A DNA stretch of 45,121 nt, from the NCBI GenBank assembly GCA_030037175.1, contig JASHRV010000036.1:1-45121 (forward strand). Direction: 5' to 3'. Positions within the stretch are counted from its first letter, which is position 1; every line of letters begins with the position of its first letter. Of the stretch, positions 25,117 through 33,705 are shown in pieces. Position numbers and translations under genes: made by a program. This DNA is from Acetobacteraceae bacterium. GTDB lineage: Bacteria; Pseudomonadota; Alphaproteobacteria; Acetobacterales; Acetobacteraceae. Under the pieces are notes generated by a model. It saw nothing but the letters and a program-made list of their open reading frames with translations, searched no databases and was not told where the DNA came from.

Positions 25117-26256
25117 ATGGAGCTCTACGCCGTTCTGAAACTGATCTGGGTGCTCCTGCTCGGCGTTCTTCTGGTGGGGCTCGGCACCATGGTGGGCATG
25201 GACATGGGCGTGGGCACCCTGCTCCGCTTCGTCGGCCGGAACGATGCCGAGCGACGCACCGCACTCAATATCATCGGCCCGCATTGGGATGGCAATCAGG
25301 TCTGGTTCATCCTTGGCGGCGGTGCCATTTTCGCCGCCTTTCCGACCCTCTACGCAACTTCGTTCTCGACATTCTACATCGTAATGATCTTGCTCCTCTT
25401 CAGCATGATCATCCGTCCCGTCGCCTTTGAGTACCGCTCGAAAGTGGAGGCAAGAAACTGGCGCGAAACCTGGGACTGGGCCTTCCTGATTTCGGGTGCC
25501 CTGCCGATGATCATTTACGGCGCCGCTTTCGGCAATGTTCTGCAAGGCGTCGGCTTTCACTTCGCCTGGGACGGCCAGTACTACCAGGACGAATCCTTCA
25601 TTTGGTATCTGCTCAATCCCTTCGCGATCCTCTGCGGCGTGCTTTCGCTCGCACTTTCGATCCAGCAGGGAGGTGCGATGCTGATGCTCCGCGGCGTGGA
25701 GCCGATTTATGGTCGTGCGCGCCGCTTCGCTGTCTCCGCAAGCTTCATCGCCGCCGCCCTCTTTATTATCGGCGGCATCTGGATCAGCTTCATCAAAGGC
25801 TTCGTGTACAGCGCGCCGGTTGATCCGGCGATGGCGGCGACCCCTCTCGCGGGCCCGGCAGTGGCGATGCGCGCCGGCGCTTGGCTCGACAATTTCCACG
25901 CCTTTCCGTTGCTGTGGCTTGTGCCCGTGCTCGGGCTCATCGGCATGATCGGCTGTGCGCTTTCGCTCCTGGCCGGAAGGCCAGCGCTGGGGTGGTGGCT
26001 CGGCGCGCTTTCCTGGATCGGCACCATCGGCACTGCGGGTGCGGCCATGTTCCCCTTCCTAATGCCGTCCACGACCATGCCGAGCCAGAGCCTCAGCGTC
26101 TGGAACGCCTCAAGCAGCGCCTACACGCTCGGTTGGATGCTGGTCTTCGCTCTGATCTTCGTGCCTGCGATTGTCATCTACACCTCCTGGGCCTTCCGAA
26201 TCATGGGCGGCAAGGTGCGGACCGAAACGGTTAGCAAGAACGAACACTCTTACTGA
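25117..26256 (+). CDS. cydB: Cytochrome bd ubiquinol oxidase subunit II
   Basis: A 379-residue subunit with about eight membrane segments, opening MELYAVLKLIWVLLLG and carrying GMDMGVGTL (about 27-35), the IGPHWDGNQVWFI block (about 53-65) and the PFLMPSTT region near the C-terminus. It packs against CydA and completes the heme-containing core. GGAGG precedes the ATG. Cotranscribed with cydA and followed 32 bases later by the small subunit. Confidence 0.96.
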   Translation: MELYAVLKLIWVLLLGVLLVGLGTMVGMDMGVGTLLRFVGRNDAERRTALNIIGPHWDGNQVWFILGGGAIFAAFPTLYATSFSTFYIVMILLLFSMIIRPVAFEYRSKVEARNWRETWDWAFLISGALPMIIYGAAFGNVLQGVGFHFAWDGQYYQDESFIWYLLNPFAILCGVLSLALSIQQGGAMLMLRGVEPIYGRARRFAVSASFIAAALFIIGGIWISFIKGFVYSAPVDPAMAATPLAGPAVAMRAGAWLDNFHAFPLLWLVPVLGLIGMIGCALSLLAGRPALGWWLGALSWIGTIGTAGAAMFPFLMPSTTMPSQSLSVWNASSSAYTLGWMLVFALIFVPAIVIYTSWAFRIMGGKVRTETVSKNEHSY

Positions 26257-26288
26257 CGCGTTACGCCAATCACGGAGGATCTCCGAAT

Positions 26289-26504
26289 ATGACCAATGCC
26301 GTGAAGATTTTGGCACTCGCCATGGTGCTGGCGCTTGCTCTTTTCATTGCCGTCATCTGCGGCGGCTACGCGCCCTGGTACTTCGCTTGGCTGGTGGGCA
26401 CGACCATGATCATCCTGATCTCGGTCAGCGGTGCCGTGCTGTTCGAGACGCAGGAAAGCGCAGCCGATACGGATCCGCAACCGCATGCAGGGGAGAAAGC
26501 GTGA
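26289..26504 (+). CDS. cydX: Enlarged CydX-type small subunit of cytochrome bd oxidase
   Basis: A 71-residue protein whose middle, WYFAWLVGTTMIILISVSG (about residues 30-48) followed by AVLFETQES, matches the E. coli CydX pattern (WYFAWILG...AL..E). CydX stabilises the bd oxidase hemes. Ordinary CydX is about 30-40 residues with one segment; this one carries an extra hydrophobic N-terminal segment (about residues 6-25) before the CydX core, giving two likely membrane spans or an uncleaved signal. A strong GGAGG site precedes the ATG at 26289, supporting the long form. It ends in a TGATG overlap with the next gene. Confidence 0.82.
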   Translation: MTNAVKILALAMVLALALFIAVICGGYAPWYFAWLVGTTMIILISVSGAVLFETQESAADTDPQPHAGEKA

Positions 26505-26602
26505 TGCTGGGCGGACTCGAGGGGCTGATCTTCTTCATCCCGCTCTTCTACCTGCTGCTCTACATCATCGCCTGGCTCTACACGCGCAAGAAATTTCCCT
26601 GA
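26504..26602 (+). CDS. Single-span membrane microprotein at the end of the cyd operon
   Basis: An open frame of 32 residues starts at the ATG overlapping the cydX stop by one base (TGATG), with GGGGAGAAAG as ribosome site eight bases upstream. The sequence MLGGLEGLIFF...LYTRKKFP has a hydrophobic core of about 20 residues and a positively charged end (RKK), predicting one span with the C-terminus in the cytoplasm. It does not resemble CydX or the E. coli CydH/YnhF sequence I know. Coupling to cydX suggests a fourth or accessory oxidase subunit; this is inference. Its small size lowers certainty. Confidence 0.65.
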   Translation: MLGGLEGLIFFIPLFYLLLYIIAWLYTRKKFP

Positions 26603-26616
26603 CCCACGGGGCTGCC

Positions 26617-26732
26617 TTTAGACCGGGATGGGATCGCTTGCGCTCACCCATCCTGCTCCGGCGATCACGCTCTAGCCTTTGTTTTTCCCGCGTGATTCAC
26701 GCCTCCGGTGATTCCACCGTCGGCGATCACGC
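26617..26732 (+). repeat. Intergenic palindromic repeat, family 2, copy A
   Basis: It begins TTTAGACCGG and contains two hairpins: GGATGGG/CCCATCC (26626-26632, 26647-26653) and GCGTGAT/ATCACGC (26690-26696, 26726-26732) around GATTCACGC and GATTCC boxes. It aligns with 37144-37250, where the boxes are kept but the arm sequences differ while still pairing. The gap 26603-26980 (378 bases) contains only this repeat and the family 1 element that directly follows; no gene is supported in it. It lies 3' of the cyd operon. Confidence 0.8.
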
Positions 26733-26916
26733 TTTAGAGTGTGTTATGAATCTTCCAGGACCCATCGAGCGATGAGTCACGAAGACAGTTCTCTTTTGAA
26801 AAAGAGAACCAGAAAACTTTTATCCGTTTTCAGTCCGCCGTTCGGAGTCCCCGGATGGTGCCGGGTCCGGAAAACGGATAAAAGTCTTTTTGCTTCTTTT
26901 TCTTCAGAAAAAGAAG
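26733..26916 (+). repeat. Paired-hairpin dispersed repeat, family 1, copy 3 (most complete)
   Basis: It starts TTTAGAGTGTGTTATGAA, then GCGATGAGTCACGAAGAC, the left hairpin GTTCTCTTTT/AAAAGAGAAC (26788-26809), a perfect 16-base inverted repeat ACTTTTATCCGTTTTC (26816-26831 with 26870-26885) and the right hairpin CTTCTTTTTC/GAAAAAGAAG (26893-26916). The whole element is thus three nested or adjacent stems. It is 3' of the cyd operon in the same orientation. Open frames through it only translate the repeat. Confidence 0.88.
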
Positions 26917-26980
26917 GCGTTTCCTCTCCTTTTCAATACTTCATCAGGGCGCACAGCACCCTCGTGGCAGAACTCAGGGG

Positions 26981-28282
26981 TCAGGCGAAGGCGAGTGAGG
27001 CTTCGGCGTTCCAGCGCTCCCACGCGGCGCGGTAGGCGGAATGGGAGATCGCATAGGGAAGCCGTGCCAGACGATCGATCCAGGCTTCGGTCGCCGCCGC
27101 GGCGCGGTGCCAGCACCAAGCGACGAATTCTTCCTTGAGCCGGAGCGATCCATCGCGAACGGTGGCGGACTCGCTTTGAAAGCTCCGCTCGAGCGCATCG
27201 AACTCGGCACGGATCGCCGGCTTGAGCTGGCGATAATGAGCCATCGCCGGGCGATGCAGCCGCTCATGACGCCACCAGATCGTGCCTTCCGTGTCGGTGC
27301 CGAGCGGCATCAGGCCGGACGGAGTATCGACGCCGAAGAAGAGCGGCTTGAAGATCGAGAGATCTGTCGCCGAAGTGCCGGTCATCCAGACGACGACGCT
27401 GTCGGGCCTCACCTCGGTGATCATCGCGCTGGTCGCGTGCCAGAACCGCGCCGGCGTCGGCCCCGCATGCATGCAGACCTTGGTCGGCCGTGCATCAGCG
27501 GTGACGTCATAGCTCGCCTCGTCGCCGACATCGCGCAGAACAGCCGCCATGTCGTGCATCGTGATCGCCCCGCGCCGGGCAGCGAGCAGCCCGGCGGCGC
27601 AGGATTCGCGCTCGTCGGCAGCACACTCCTGCTCGCGCACAGGGTCCGCAAAGCGGGCGCGGAAATCCGGCTTCGTCTCGCCGTTGACCGGTCGGGATGC
27701 AGAAAGGGAAGAGAGATCCCAGTCGGCGCCGATCTGGAAACGGTTCGAGATCGCCTCCGTGCTCTTTGCCTGCCGTGCCGCCCAGTGATGTCCGGCGCAA
27801 TTGACGACCCAGGCCTCCTTGCGGTCGGCGACGAGGAGGCCGGAATCGAACCAATAATTGCCCATCATCTGGCAATTGCCGCCCTGGCCGAAGCGCACGA
27901 CGTGATCGCCGATGACATCGACCGCATCGCGCGCGCTCGCGGCACGCTCGAGCGCAAGCCTGAGAAGATCGATCGCCCCGGTACCGTCCTTCTCGCATTT
28001 CTGATTGCTGAAGGCCGCTTCATTGCCGATCGCGACGCCATGCTCATTGCAGCCGACCTCGCCGCCCCAGGTCCAGAAGGAGCGGCCAAGGATGACTTCG
28101 TGCGTGTGTGTCGCCTGCGGGATGGTGAGGTGGGTGACGCGCACGGCGGCGCCGGGCAGGTAGTCGCGCCGCGGAAGGCGCAGGATCTGCTGCGCCTCGT
28201 TGACTTCGGTGTCGGCGTTCTTAGCGAGCAGAACGGCGCCGTCTTCGGTGGCGTCCGGCAGGGCGACGATCGTGTCGCACAT
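26981..28282 (-). CDS. C69 family dipeptidase (secernin-like, Ntn-hydrolase)
   Basis: A 433-residue N-terminal-nucleophile hydrolase. It begins MCDTIVAL, so removal of Met would expose Cys2 as the catalytic nucleophile; the LLAKNADTEVNE, FWTWGGEVGCNEHGVAIGNEA and GGNCQMMGNYWFDSG blocks are typical of secernin/C69 proteins. Family members cleave dipeptides or small amides; a propeptide is absent. The ATG overlaps the stop of the upstream ABC ATPase by one base, making it the last gene of a peptide-uptake operon, so it probably hydrolyses the imported peptides in the cytosol. Confidence 0.87.
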   Translation of the reverse strand: MCDTIVALPDATEDGAVLLAKNADTEVNEAQQILRLPRRDYLPGAAVRVTHLTIPQATHTHEVILGRSFWTWGGEVGCNEHGVAIGNEAAFSNQKCEKDGTGAIDLLRLALERAASARDAVDVIGDHVVRFGQGGNCQMMGNYWFDSGLLVADRKEAWVVNCAGHHWAARQAKSTEAISNRFQIGADWDLSSLSASRPVNGETKPDFRARFADPVREQECAADERESCAAGLLAARRGAITMHDMAAVLRDVGDEASYDVTADARPTKVCMHAGPTPARFWHATSAMITEVRPDSVVVWMTGTSATDLSIFKPLFFGVDTPSGLMPLGTDTEGTIWWRHERLHRPAMAHYRQLKPAIRAEFDALERSFQSESATVRDGSLRLKEEFVAWCWHRAAAATEAWIDRLARLPYAISHSAYRAAWERWNAEASLAFA

Positions 28283-29283
28283 CAGTTTGCTCCCTGGTTG
28301 CGGATTTCACTTGCGAAATGGCAGGCGGCCCAGTGCCCAGCGCCGAAGGCGATGCGTGGCGGAGGCGTCGTGCAGATGGGCCGGGCGGAGGGACAGCGGG
28401 TGCGGAAAGGGCAGCCCTCAGGCACTGCAGCTGCGCTCGGCGGCTCGCCCTCCAGCGGCCGGGCCGGGTGCGGCGCGGCCGGATCGGGCTTGGGGATCGC
28501 GCCAATCAGCGCACGCGTATAGGGGTGGGCGGGCGCGCGGAAAACTTCTGCGACCGGACCGCATTCGACGAGATGGCCAAGATACATCACACCGACACGC
28601 GCACAGAGATAGGCGATGACGCCGAGATCGTGCGATATGAAAAGCATCGAAAGGCCGCGCCGCTCGCCGAGATCGGCGAGCAGGTTGAGCACCTGGGCGC
28701 GCACCGAGACATCAAGCGCCGAAACGGCTTCATCTGCGACCAGCAAGGCCGGGCGCACGGCGAGCGAGCGGGCGATGCCAACGCGCTGACGCTGACCGCC
28801 GGACAGTTCGCGCGGATAGCGCCCGGCGGTCTCGGGGCCGAGCCCGACTTCGGAAAGCAAGCGCCTCGTCTCCGCTTTGACATCTGCGGGCGGCACGACC
28901 CGGTGCCAGGCGAGCGGCTCGGCGATCGCCGAACCCACGGTCATGCGCGGGTTGAGCGAGGCATAGGGATCCTGGAAGACCATCTGCACGCCGCGACGCA
29001 GCGCGTCGAGGCTGTTCCCCGAAAGCGCACCGATATCCCTGCCACGGAAGCGGATGCTGCCGGCGTCCGGTTTAAGAAGGCCAAGCGCGAGGCGCGCGAG
29101 CGTGCTCTTGCCGCAGCCGGACTCGCCGACGAGACCGAAGCATTCGCGCGGGCCGATCGAGAACTCGACTCCAGCCACCGCCTGCACCCGCCGCTGCGGG
29201 CGGCCGGCAAGAACAGCGAGCGGCGTTCGCCGGACGGCGAAATGCTTGGAAACGCCGTCGATCTCGAGGACGCTCTCAGACAT
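28282..29283 (-). CDS. Peptide ABC transporter ATP-binding protein (DppF/OppF type)
   Basis: A 333-residue ATPase starting MSESVLEIDGVSKHF. Walker A GESGCGKST, Q-loop VFQDPYASLNP, signature ELSGGQRQRVG and Walker B LLVADEAVSALD are intact, and the C-terminal oligopeptide-transporter extension contains HPYTRALIG and a Cys-containing CPFRTRCPSARPIC segment. That Cys cluster binds an iron-sulfur cluster in some Opp/Dpp ATPases. It pairs with the upstream ATPase to power import. It overlaps that gene by eight bases and the downstream dipeptidase by one. Confidence 0.92.
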   Translation of the reverse strand: MSESVLEIDGVSKHFAVRRTPLAVLAGRPQRRVQAVAGVEFSIGPRECFGLVGESGCGKSTLARLALGLLKPDAGSIRFRGRDIGALSGNSLDALRRGVQMVFQDPYASLNPRMTVGSAIAEPLAWHRVVPPADVKAETRRLLSEVGLGPETAGRYPRELSGGQRQRVGIARSLAVRPALLVADEAVSALDVSVRAQVLNLLADLGERRGLSMLFISHDLGVIAYLCARVGVMYLGHLVECGPVAEVFRAPAHPYTRALIGAIPKPDPAAPHPARPLEGEPPSAAAVPEGCPFRTRCPSARPICTTPPPRIAFGAGHWAACHFASEIRNQGAN

Positions 29284-30277
29284 GCGCCACCGCCTCCGCA
29301 ATGACGGGATGGAGGCAGGCGAAGCCACCGCCGGTGCCGAGCGCACGCCAGGGTGGCGATCGCTCGGTGCAGGCCCCGCTCGCGCGCGGGCAACGCGGCG
29401 CAAAACCACAGCCGGGCGGGCGAAGGGCGGGGTCGGGTGGGCGGCCCGGGATTGGCGCCAGCGGATGGAGCGCACGCGGCCCTTGCGGGATCGAATCGAG
29501 CAACATGCGCGTATAGGGATGGGCGGGAGCAGAGAAGAGGCGTGCCACTGGCGCCTCCTCGACGATGCGCCCGGCATACATCACTGCGACGCGCTCGCAG
29601 ATCTGCGCGATGACGCCGAGATCGTGCGTGACGAGCACCAGGGCCATTCCGAGGCTGCGGCGGAGCTCGTCCAGCAGCCGCAGGATCTGGTCCTGGATGG
29701 TCACGTCGAGCGCTGTGGTCGGCTCGTCGGCAAGCAGGAGCCGGGGTGAACAGGCAAGCGCGATCGCGAGCGCGACACGCTGGCGCTGGCCGCCCGAAAG
29801 CTCGTGGGGATAGGAGGCAGCCAGCCGTTCCGGCTCCGGCAGACCAACGAGCCGCATCACCTCGATCGTGCGCCGCCGCCGCGCCGCCGGGTCGAGCTTG
29901 CCGTGCCAGCGTAGCGCCTCGGCGATCTGCCGGCCGACCAGCATCACCGGGTTGAGCGCCGAAAGCGGGTCCTGAAAGACCATGCCGATACCGGCTCCGC
30001 GCAACCGTGCGAGGCGCGCTTCCTCCATCCCGGCGATATTCTCTCCTGAGAAATGGACGCGCCCGGATGCATGAAGCCCCTCTGGCAAGAGGCCGATGAT
30101 CGCGCGAACGGTGGTGCTCTTGCCCGAGCCGGATTCCCCGACAATCCCAAAGGATTCCCCGGCGCCAAGCGTGAAGGCGACATCTTCGACGAGGCTCGCG
30201 CCGTCGGCGGTACGCGTGACGCCCACGCCTTCGAGCGCAAGGAGAGGCGACGCCTCGATCATCGCTGCGTCGTTCAT
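29276..30277 (-). CDS. Peptide ABC transporter ATP-binding protein (DppD/OppD type)
   Basis: A 333-residue ATPase with Walker A GESGSGKST (about residues 48-56), VFQDPLSALNP, ELSGGQRQRVA and LLLADEPTTALD, followed by the family C-terminal extension with HPYTRMLLDSIP and CGFAPRCPRASGAC. Partner of the next gene in a DppBCDF-type importer. Start MNDAAMIEASPLLALEG; its start overlaps the end of the permease gene by four bases, showing tight translational coupling. Confidence 0.92.
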   Translation of the reverse strand: MNDAAMIEASPLLALEGVGVTRTADGASLVEDVAFTLGAGESFGIVGESGSGKSTTVRAIIGLLPEGLHASGRVHFSGENIAGMEEARLARLRGAGIGMVFQDPLSALNPVMLVGRQIAEALRWHGKLDPAARRRRTIEVMRLVGLPEPERLAASYPHELSGGQRQRVALAIALACSPRLLLADEPTTALDVTIQDQILRLLDELRRSLGMALVLVTHDLGVIAQICERVAVMYAGRIVEEAPVARLFSAPAHPYTRMLLDSIPQGPRALHPLAPIPGRPPDPALRPPGCGFAPRCPRASGACTERSPPWRALGTGGGFACLHPVIAEAVAHV

Positions 30278-31128
30278 CGTCTGGTCTCAGGACGCAGAAA
30301 ATCGGCAAGCCCGTCGCCGAAGAGGCTGAAGGAGATTGCGAGCAGCACGATCGCAAGACCAGGAAAGGCGCTGATCCAGGGCGCGCGATCGACGAAGCTG
30401 TAGCCGTCGGCGATGATGAGGCCCCATTCGGGCGAAGGCGGCTGCGCGCCAAGGCCGAGGAAACCCAGGGAACTGCCAAGGAAAATACCAAGGATCACGT
30501 CCGAACTCGCGTAGATCACCGCTTGCGGGATGACGTTGGGCAACAGATGACGGAGCAGCACGCGACGATCGGGAAGGCCAAGCAGCCGCGCTGCCTCGGC
30601 ATATTCAAGGCGCTTGGCGAGCAGCGTTTCGGCACGAATGATCCGGGCATAGCTCACCCAGCCGACCATGGCGACGGCGATGTACATGTTGGTGAGGCCA
30701 GGGCCCAGTACGGCGACGATGGCGATGACGATGACGAGGAAGGGAAATGCGACGGCAATATCGACGAGCCGCATCACCACCGTCTCGATCAAACCGCCGA
30801 AATATCCGGCGAGCAGCCCAAGGGTCGAGCCAATGAGGAAGGCCGGCAGGACGGTAAAAAGCCCGATCTCGAGGTCGATATGCGCACCCCAGACGACGCG
30901 GGTGAAAATCCCCCGCCCGAGATTGTCGGTGCCGAAGGGAAAGGCGAGACTCGGCGGACGCAGCGAATGGAGAAGATCCATCGTGCTTGGGTTGCCGACC
31001 AGAAGCGGCCCCAATGCAGCAAGCGCGACCCACGCCGTGAGCAGGCTCGCGCCGAGCACGAGGTTGCGCGGCAGCTTCCGCCTAGCCGCGGTTTCTCTGC
31101 CCGCCTCGGCCGCCGTCGCGGCGCTCAT
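30274..31128 (-). CDS. Peptide ABC transporter permease (DppC type)
   Basis: A 284-residue inner-membrane permease with about six spans. The N-terminal OppC-like segment contains FPFGTDNLGRGIFTRVVWG (about residues 63-81), and the EAA coupling loop reads EYAEAARLLGLPDRR (about 174-188), which contacts the ATPases. Together with the DppB-type protein it forms the channel. Overlaps both neighbours by four bases. Confidence 0.92.
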   Translation of the reverse strand: MSAATAAEAGRETAARRKLPRNLVLGASLLTAWVALAALGPLLVGNPSTMDLLHSLRPPSLAFPFGTDNLGRGIFTRVVWGAHIDLEIGLFTVLPAFLIGSTLGLLAGYFGGLIETVVMRLVDIAVAFPFLVIVIAIVAVLGPGLTNMYIAVAMVGWVSYARIIRAETLLAKRLEYAEAARLLGLPDRRVLLRHLLPNVIPQAVIYASSDVILGIFLGSSLGFLGLGAQPPSPEWGLIIADGYSFVDRAPWISAFPGLAIVLLAISFSLFGDGLADFLRPETRR

Positions 31129-32066
31129 GCGACCTCGCGCCGCACGCGCGGGTCGAGCAGAAGCTGCATGAGATCGGTCGCGAGATTGACAAGCACGACC
31201 AGCACGCCAAGAACGAGCGTCACTGCTTGTATGACCGGATAGTCTCGCGTTCCGATCGAGTTGATCATGAGCTGGCCGAGTCCGGGCACGGCAAACACCG
31301 TTTCGACGATCACCGTGCTGCCGACAAGATAGCCAATATTGAGACCGAGGACAGTGACAGCGGGAACGATGGCATTGGGCAGCGCGTGGCCGAGCAGCAC
31401 CACGCGCCGCGGCAGGCCTTTCGCGCGCGCCGTGTCGATGTAGCCCGAGGCGAGCGCCTCCATCAGGCTCGCGCGCAGCGCCCGCAGCACCAGGGGCGCA
31501 AGATTGATAGCGATGGTAAGCGCAGGAAGAAAGAGATCAAAGAGATGGGATGGCAAGCCGGTGCCGTAGCCGGCGACCGGAAAGATCGGAATCGTCACGG
31601 CAAGAAGGAGGATCAGCATGAAGCCGATCCAGTAGCTTGGCAGGCCGACGCCGACGACGGCACCGATGCGCACCAGATGATCGGCGGCCTGGTCGCGGCG
31701 TGCCGCAGCAAGCAGCCCGGCGGGCAGAGCGATGGCGAGCGTGAGCACGACGCTGTAGGCGATCAGCACGAGCGTCGGTCCGAGATGGGTCAGCACGAGC
31801 CGGCTGATCGCCTCGCCGTAATAGTAGGAATGGCCGAAATCTCCGGCCGCGAGGTGGCGCACGAAGATCAGGTACTGCGCCCAGAGCGGCCGGTCGAGCC
31901 CGAGATGCGCGCGCATCGCGGCAACAAGCTCGGGGGTGGCATGGATGCCGAGGAGGGTGCGCGCGGGATCGCCCGGGATCAGGCGCACCAGCAGGAACAC
32001 GACCATCGTGATTCCGATCGCGACGGGCACGAGCATGAGCAGCCGGCGCAGGATGTAGCGGGTCAT
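31125..32066 (-). CDS. Peptide ABC transporter permease (DppB type)
   Basis: A 313-residue permease starting MTRYILRRLLMLVPV, the usual DppB opening; an ATG three codons earlier (32075) is also possible. Family blocks include FLLVRLIPGDPA (about 24-35), LGLDRPLWAQYL, the EAA loop with YIDTARAKGLPRR, and VETVFAVPGLGQLM near the C-terminus. It is separated from the binding-protein gene by 52 bases containing a short hairpin. Confidence 0.92.
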   Translation of the reverse strand: MTRYILRRLLMLVPVAIGITMVVFLLVRLIPGDPARTLLGIHATPELVAAMRAHLGLDRPLWAQYLIFVRHLAAGDFGHSYYYGEAISRLVLTHLGPTLVLIAYSVVLTLAIALPAGLLAAARRDQAADHLVRIGAVVGVGLPSYWIGFMLILLLAVTIPIFPVAGYGTGLPSHLFDLFLPALTIAINLAPLVLRALRASLMEALASGYIDTARAKGLPRRVVLLGHALPNAIVPAVTVLGLNIGYLVGSTVIVETVFAVPGLGQLMINSIGTRDYPVIQAVTLVLGVLVVLVNLATDLMQLLLDPRVRREVA

Positions 32067-32094
32067 GCCCGGCACATCATCTCAGGCCGCTCAT

Positions 32095-32113
32095 GCCGCG
32101 CCCCCGTCGCGGC
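32095..32113 (-). promoter_or_regulatory. Hairpin between the binding-protein and permease genes
   Basis: GCCGCG and CGCGGC pair around a seven-base loop, six bases after the stop of the substrate-binding-protein gene. Such intra-operon stem-loops are common after binding-protein genes, where they protect the upstream mRNA and reduce read-through so that the binding protein is made in excess. Six pairs only, so moderate support. Confidence 0.4.
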
Positions 32114-32118
32114 GAAAT

Positions 32119-33705
32119 TCAGCTCTTCCAAACGTCTTCGAGCCAGTAATTGCCGGTCGGCAGCACCTGAAAGCCATGCACGTTCGCCCGCACGCCCGTG
32201 CGTGCCGGCGTCCAGTAGAGCCAGAGGAAAGGCGCATCGTGCCAAATGATGCGCTGCATCTGGAGATAGATGGCGGCGCGCTTGGCCGGATCCAGTTCCG
32301 CGAGCCCCTGCTTGGCGAGCGCATCGACCTTGGTGTTGTTGTAGAAGGTCCAAACGGCATCGCTGCCCTCATCGCCGGCACCGGCATAGGCGACCAGCTC
32401 GCACGGATCGATAATGTCGCTCGTCATGTAGCCCCAGGCCATCTCGTACTTGCCGGTGGCGAGCTGGTTGTATTGCGTATTCGTCTCGAGCGGTGTGATC
32501 GACATCTTCACCTTGAGCGGCAGCAGCATCTGCTGGATGATCTGGGCGACCTGGTTGCCCACCGTGTCGCCCGAAACCGTGGTGCAGGTCACTGAGAATC
32601 CGTCTGCCATGCTGCTTGCGGCCATCAGCGTCTTGGCCTTGGCCGGATCGTACGGATAGGGAGGATCCTGCGTGTCCGCATCCATCATGCGGGGCAGGAA
32701 GGAAGTCGGCACCGTTCCGTAGCCGAACAGGGCGGCCTGGATGATCGCCTGCTTGTCGATCGCGTAGTTGAACGCTTGCCGGACCTGCCAATCCGCGAAT
32801 TTCGGGCTCTTGACGTTGAACTGAAACCAATCGATCCGATCATAAGTTGCAAGCTGCACGCTCATGCCCGGTGCCTTGCTCAGCCGGGCGATCTGGCTGA
32901 ATGGCACATCGCTGCCGATATCGATCTCGCCTGACTGCAGCTTCAACATGCGTACATTGTCGTCGGCGATCACCGAAAGGATCACCTGGTCCAGATACGG
33001 GCGCGAGGGGTCCCAGAAATGCGGGTTGCGCACCATCAGAATGCGGTCGCCCTTGCGCCAGTCCTGCATGATGAAGGGGCCGGAGCCGATCGGCTTCTCG
33101 CCGAAGGCGCTCGCCCCCATCTTCTTGAAGGTCGCCTCGGGCGTGATGCACGCGGCATGCGTGGAGATCGCCGCCAGGAAAGGCGCCCAGTCCTGTTTGA
33201 GCTCGAAGACGACGGTATGCGGATCCGGCGTCACGATATCCATTTGCGGATAGAGCGAGGCGGCCCAGGAATCTTTGTCGGTGAGCACGCGTGTGAACGA
33301 GAATTTCACGTCGGCCGAGGTTACGGGCGTTCCGTCCGAGAAAAGCGCGTTCTGACGGAGGTGGAAGGTGTAGGTACGCTTGTCGGTACTCGCTTCCCAG
33401 CTCTCGGCGAGATCCGGAACGAACCCGTCGCCCTTCTGGTTGCTGCGGATCAGCATCTGAAAGACAAGAAGCTTGGCCCAGATCGACATATTGTCGGTCG
33501 GCACGACCGGCTCAAAGGAGACAACATCGGCGGTGCGCGCCATGGTAAGCGTGCCTCCGCGCGTGGGCGCGGCCGCACGGGCCGCCTGAAGGCCAAGCGG
33601 GACGCCTCCCGCCGCCAGTCCGAGCGCGCCCGCGCCCTGCAGCAGACGGCGTCGCCCGATTCCCATCGGGCCGCAGCCCGCACCGCCGATCCGCCTGCGT
33701 TCCAT
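32119..33705 (-). CDS. Peptide/nickel-type ABC transporter substrate-binding protein
   Basis: A 528-residue SBP_bac_5 (cluster C) binding protein. The N-terminus has a Tat-type signal (GIGRRRLLQGAGALGLAAG, about residues 15-33) ending near ARAAAPTRGG, so it should be exported folded to the periplasm. Typical blocks are LAESWEASTDKRTYTFHLR, PVTSADVKFSF, GSGPFIM and VRQAFNYAIDKQAI. The ligand is probably a peptide or related amide, given the dipeptidase at the end of the operon. The ATG at 33705 follows AGGAGGCGGGA. It is the first gene of a six-gene operon and is divergent from the XRE-cupin regulator. Confidence 0.92.
   Translation of the reverse strand: MERRRIGGAGCGPMGIGRRRLLQGAGALGLAAGGVPLGLQAARAAAPTRGGTLTMARTADVVSFEPVVPTDNMSIWAKLLVFQMLIRSNQKGDGFVPDLAESWEASTDKRTYTFHLRQNALFSDGTPVTSADVKFSFTRVLTDKDSWAASLYPQMDIVTPDPHTVVFELKQDWAPFLAAISTHAACITPEATFKKMGASAFGEKPIGSGPFIMQDWRKGDRILMVRNPHFWDPSRPYLDQVILSVIADDNVRMLKLQSGEIDIGSDVPFSQIARLSKAPGMSVQLATYDRIDWFQFNVKSPKFADWQVRQAFNYAIDKQAIIQAALFGYGTVPTSFLPRMMDADTQDPPYPYDPAKAKTLMAASSMADGFSVTCTTVSGDTVGNQVAQIIQQMLLPLKVKMSITPLETNTQYNQLATGKYEMAWGYMTSDIIDPCELVAYAGAGDEGSDAVWTFYNNTKVDALAKQGLAELDPAKRAAIYLQMQRIIWHDAPFLWLYWTPARTGVRANVHGFQVLPTGNYWLEDVWKS

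Noticed and set aside
26739-27035. Possible small proteins sharing SLLKKRTRKLLSVF and FASFSSEKE in several intergenic regions
   Set aside because: These peptides are translations of the family 1 hairpin repeat; similarity comes from the DNA repeat, the frames run into unrelated sequence and overlap other genes.
32067-32118. Separate promoter for the permease genes
   Set aside because: Only 52 bases separate the genes, filled by a stem-loop; an intra-operon attenuator is simpler.
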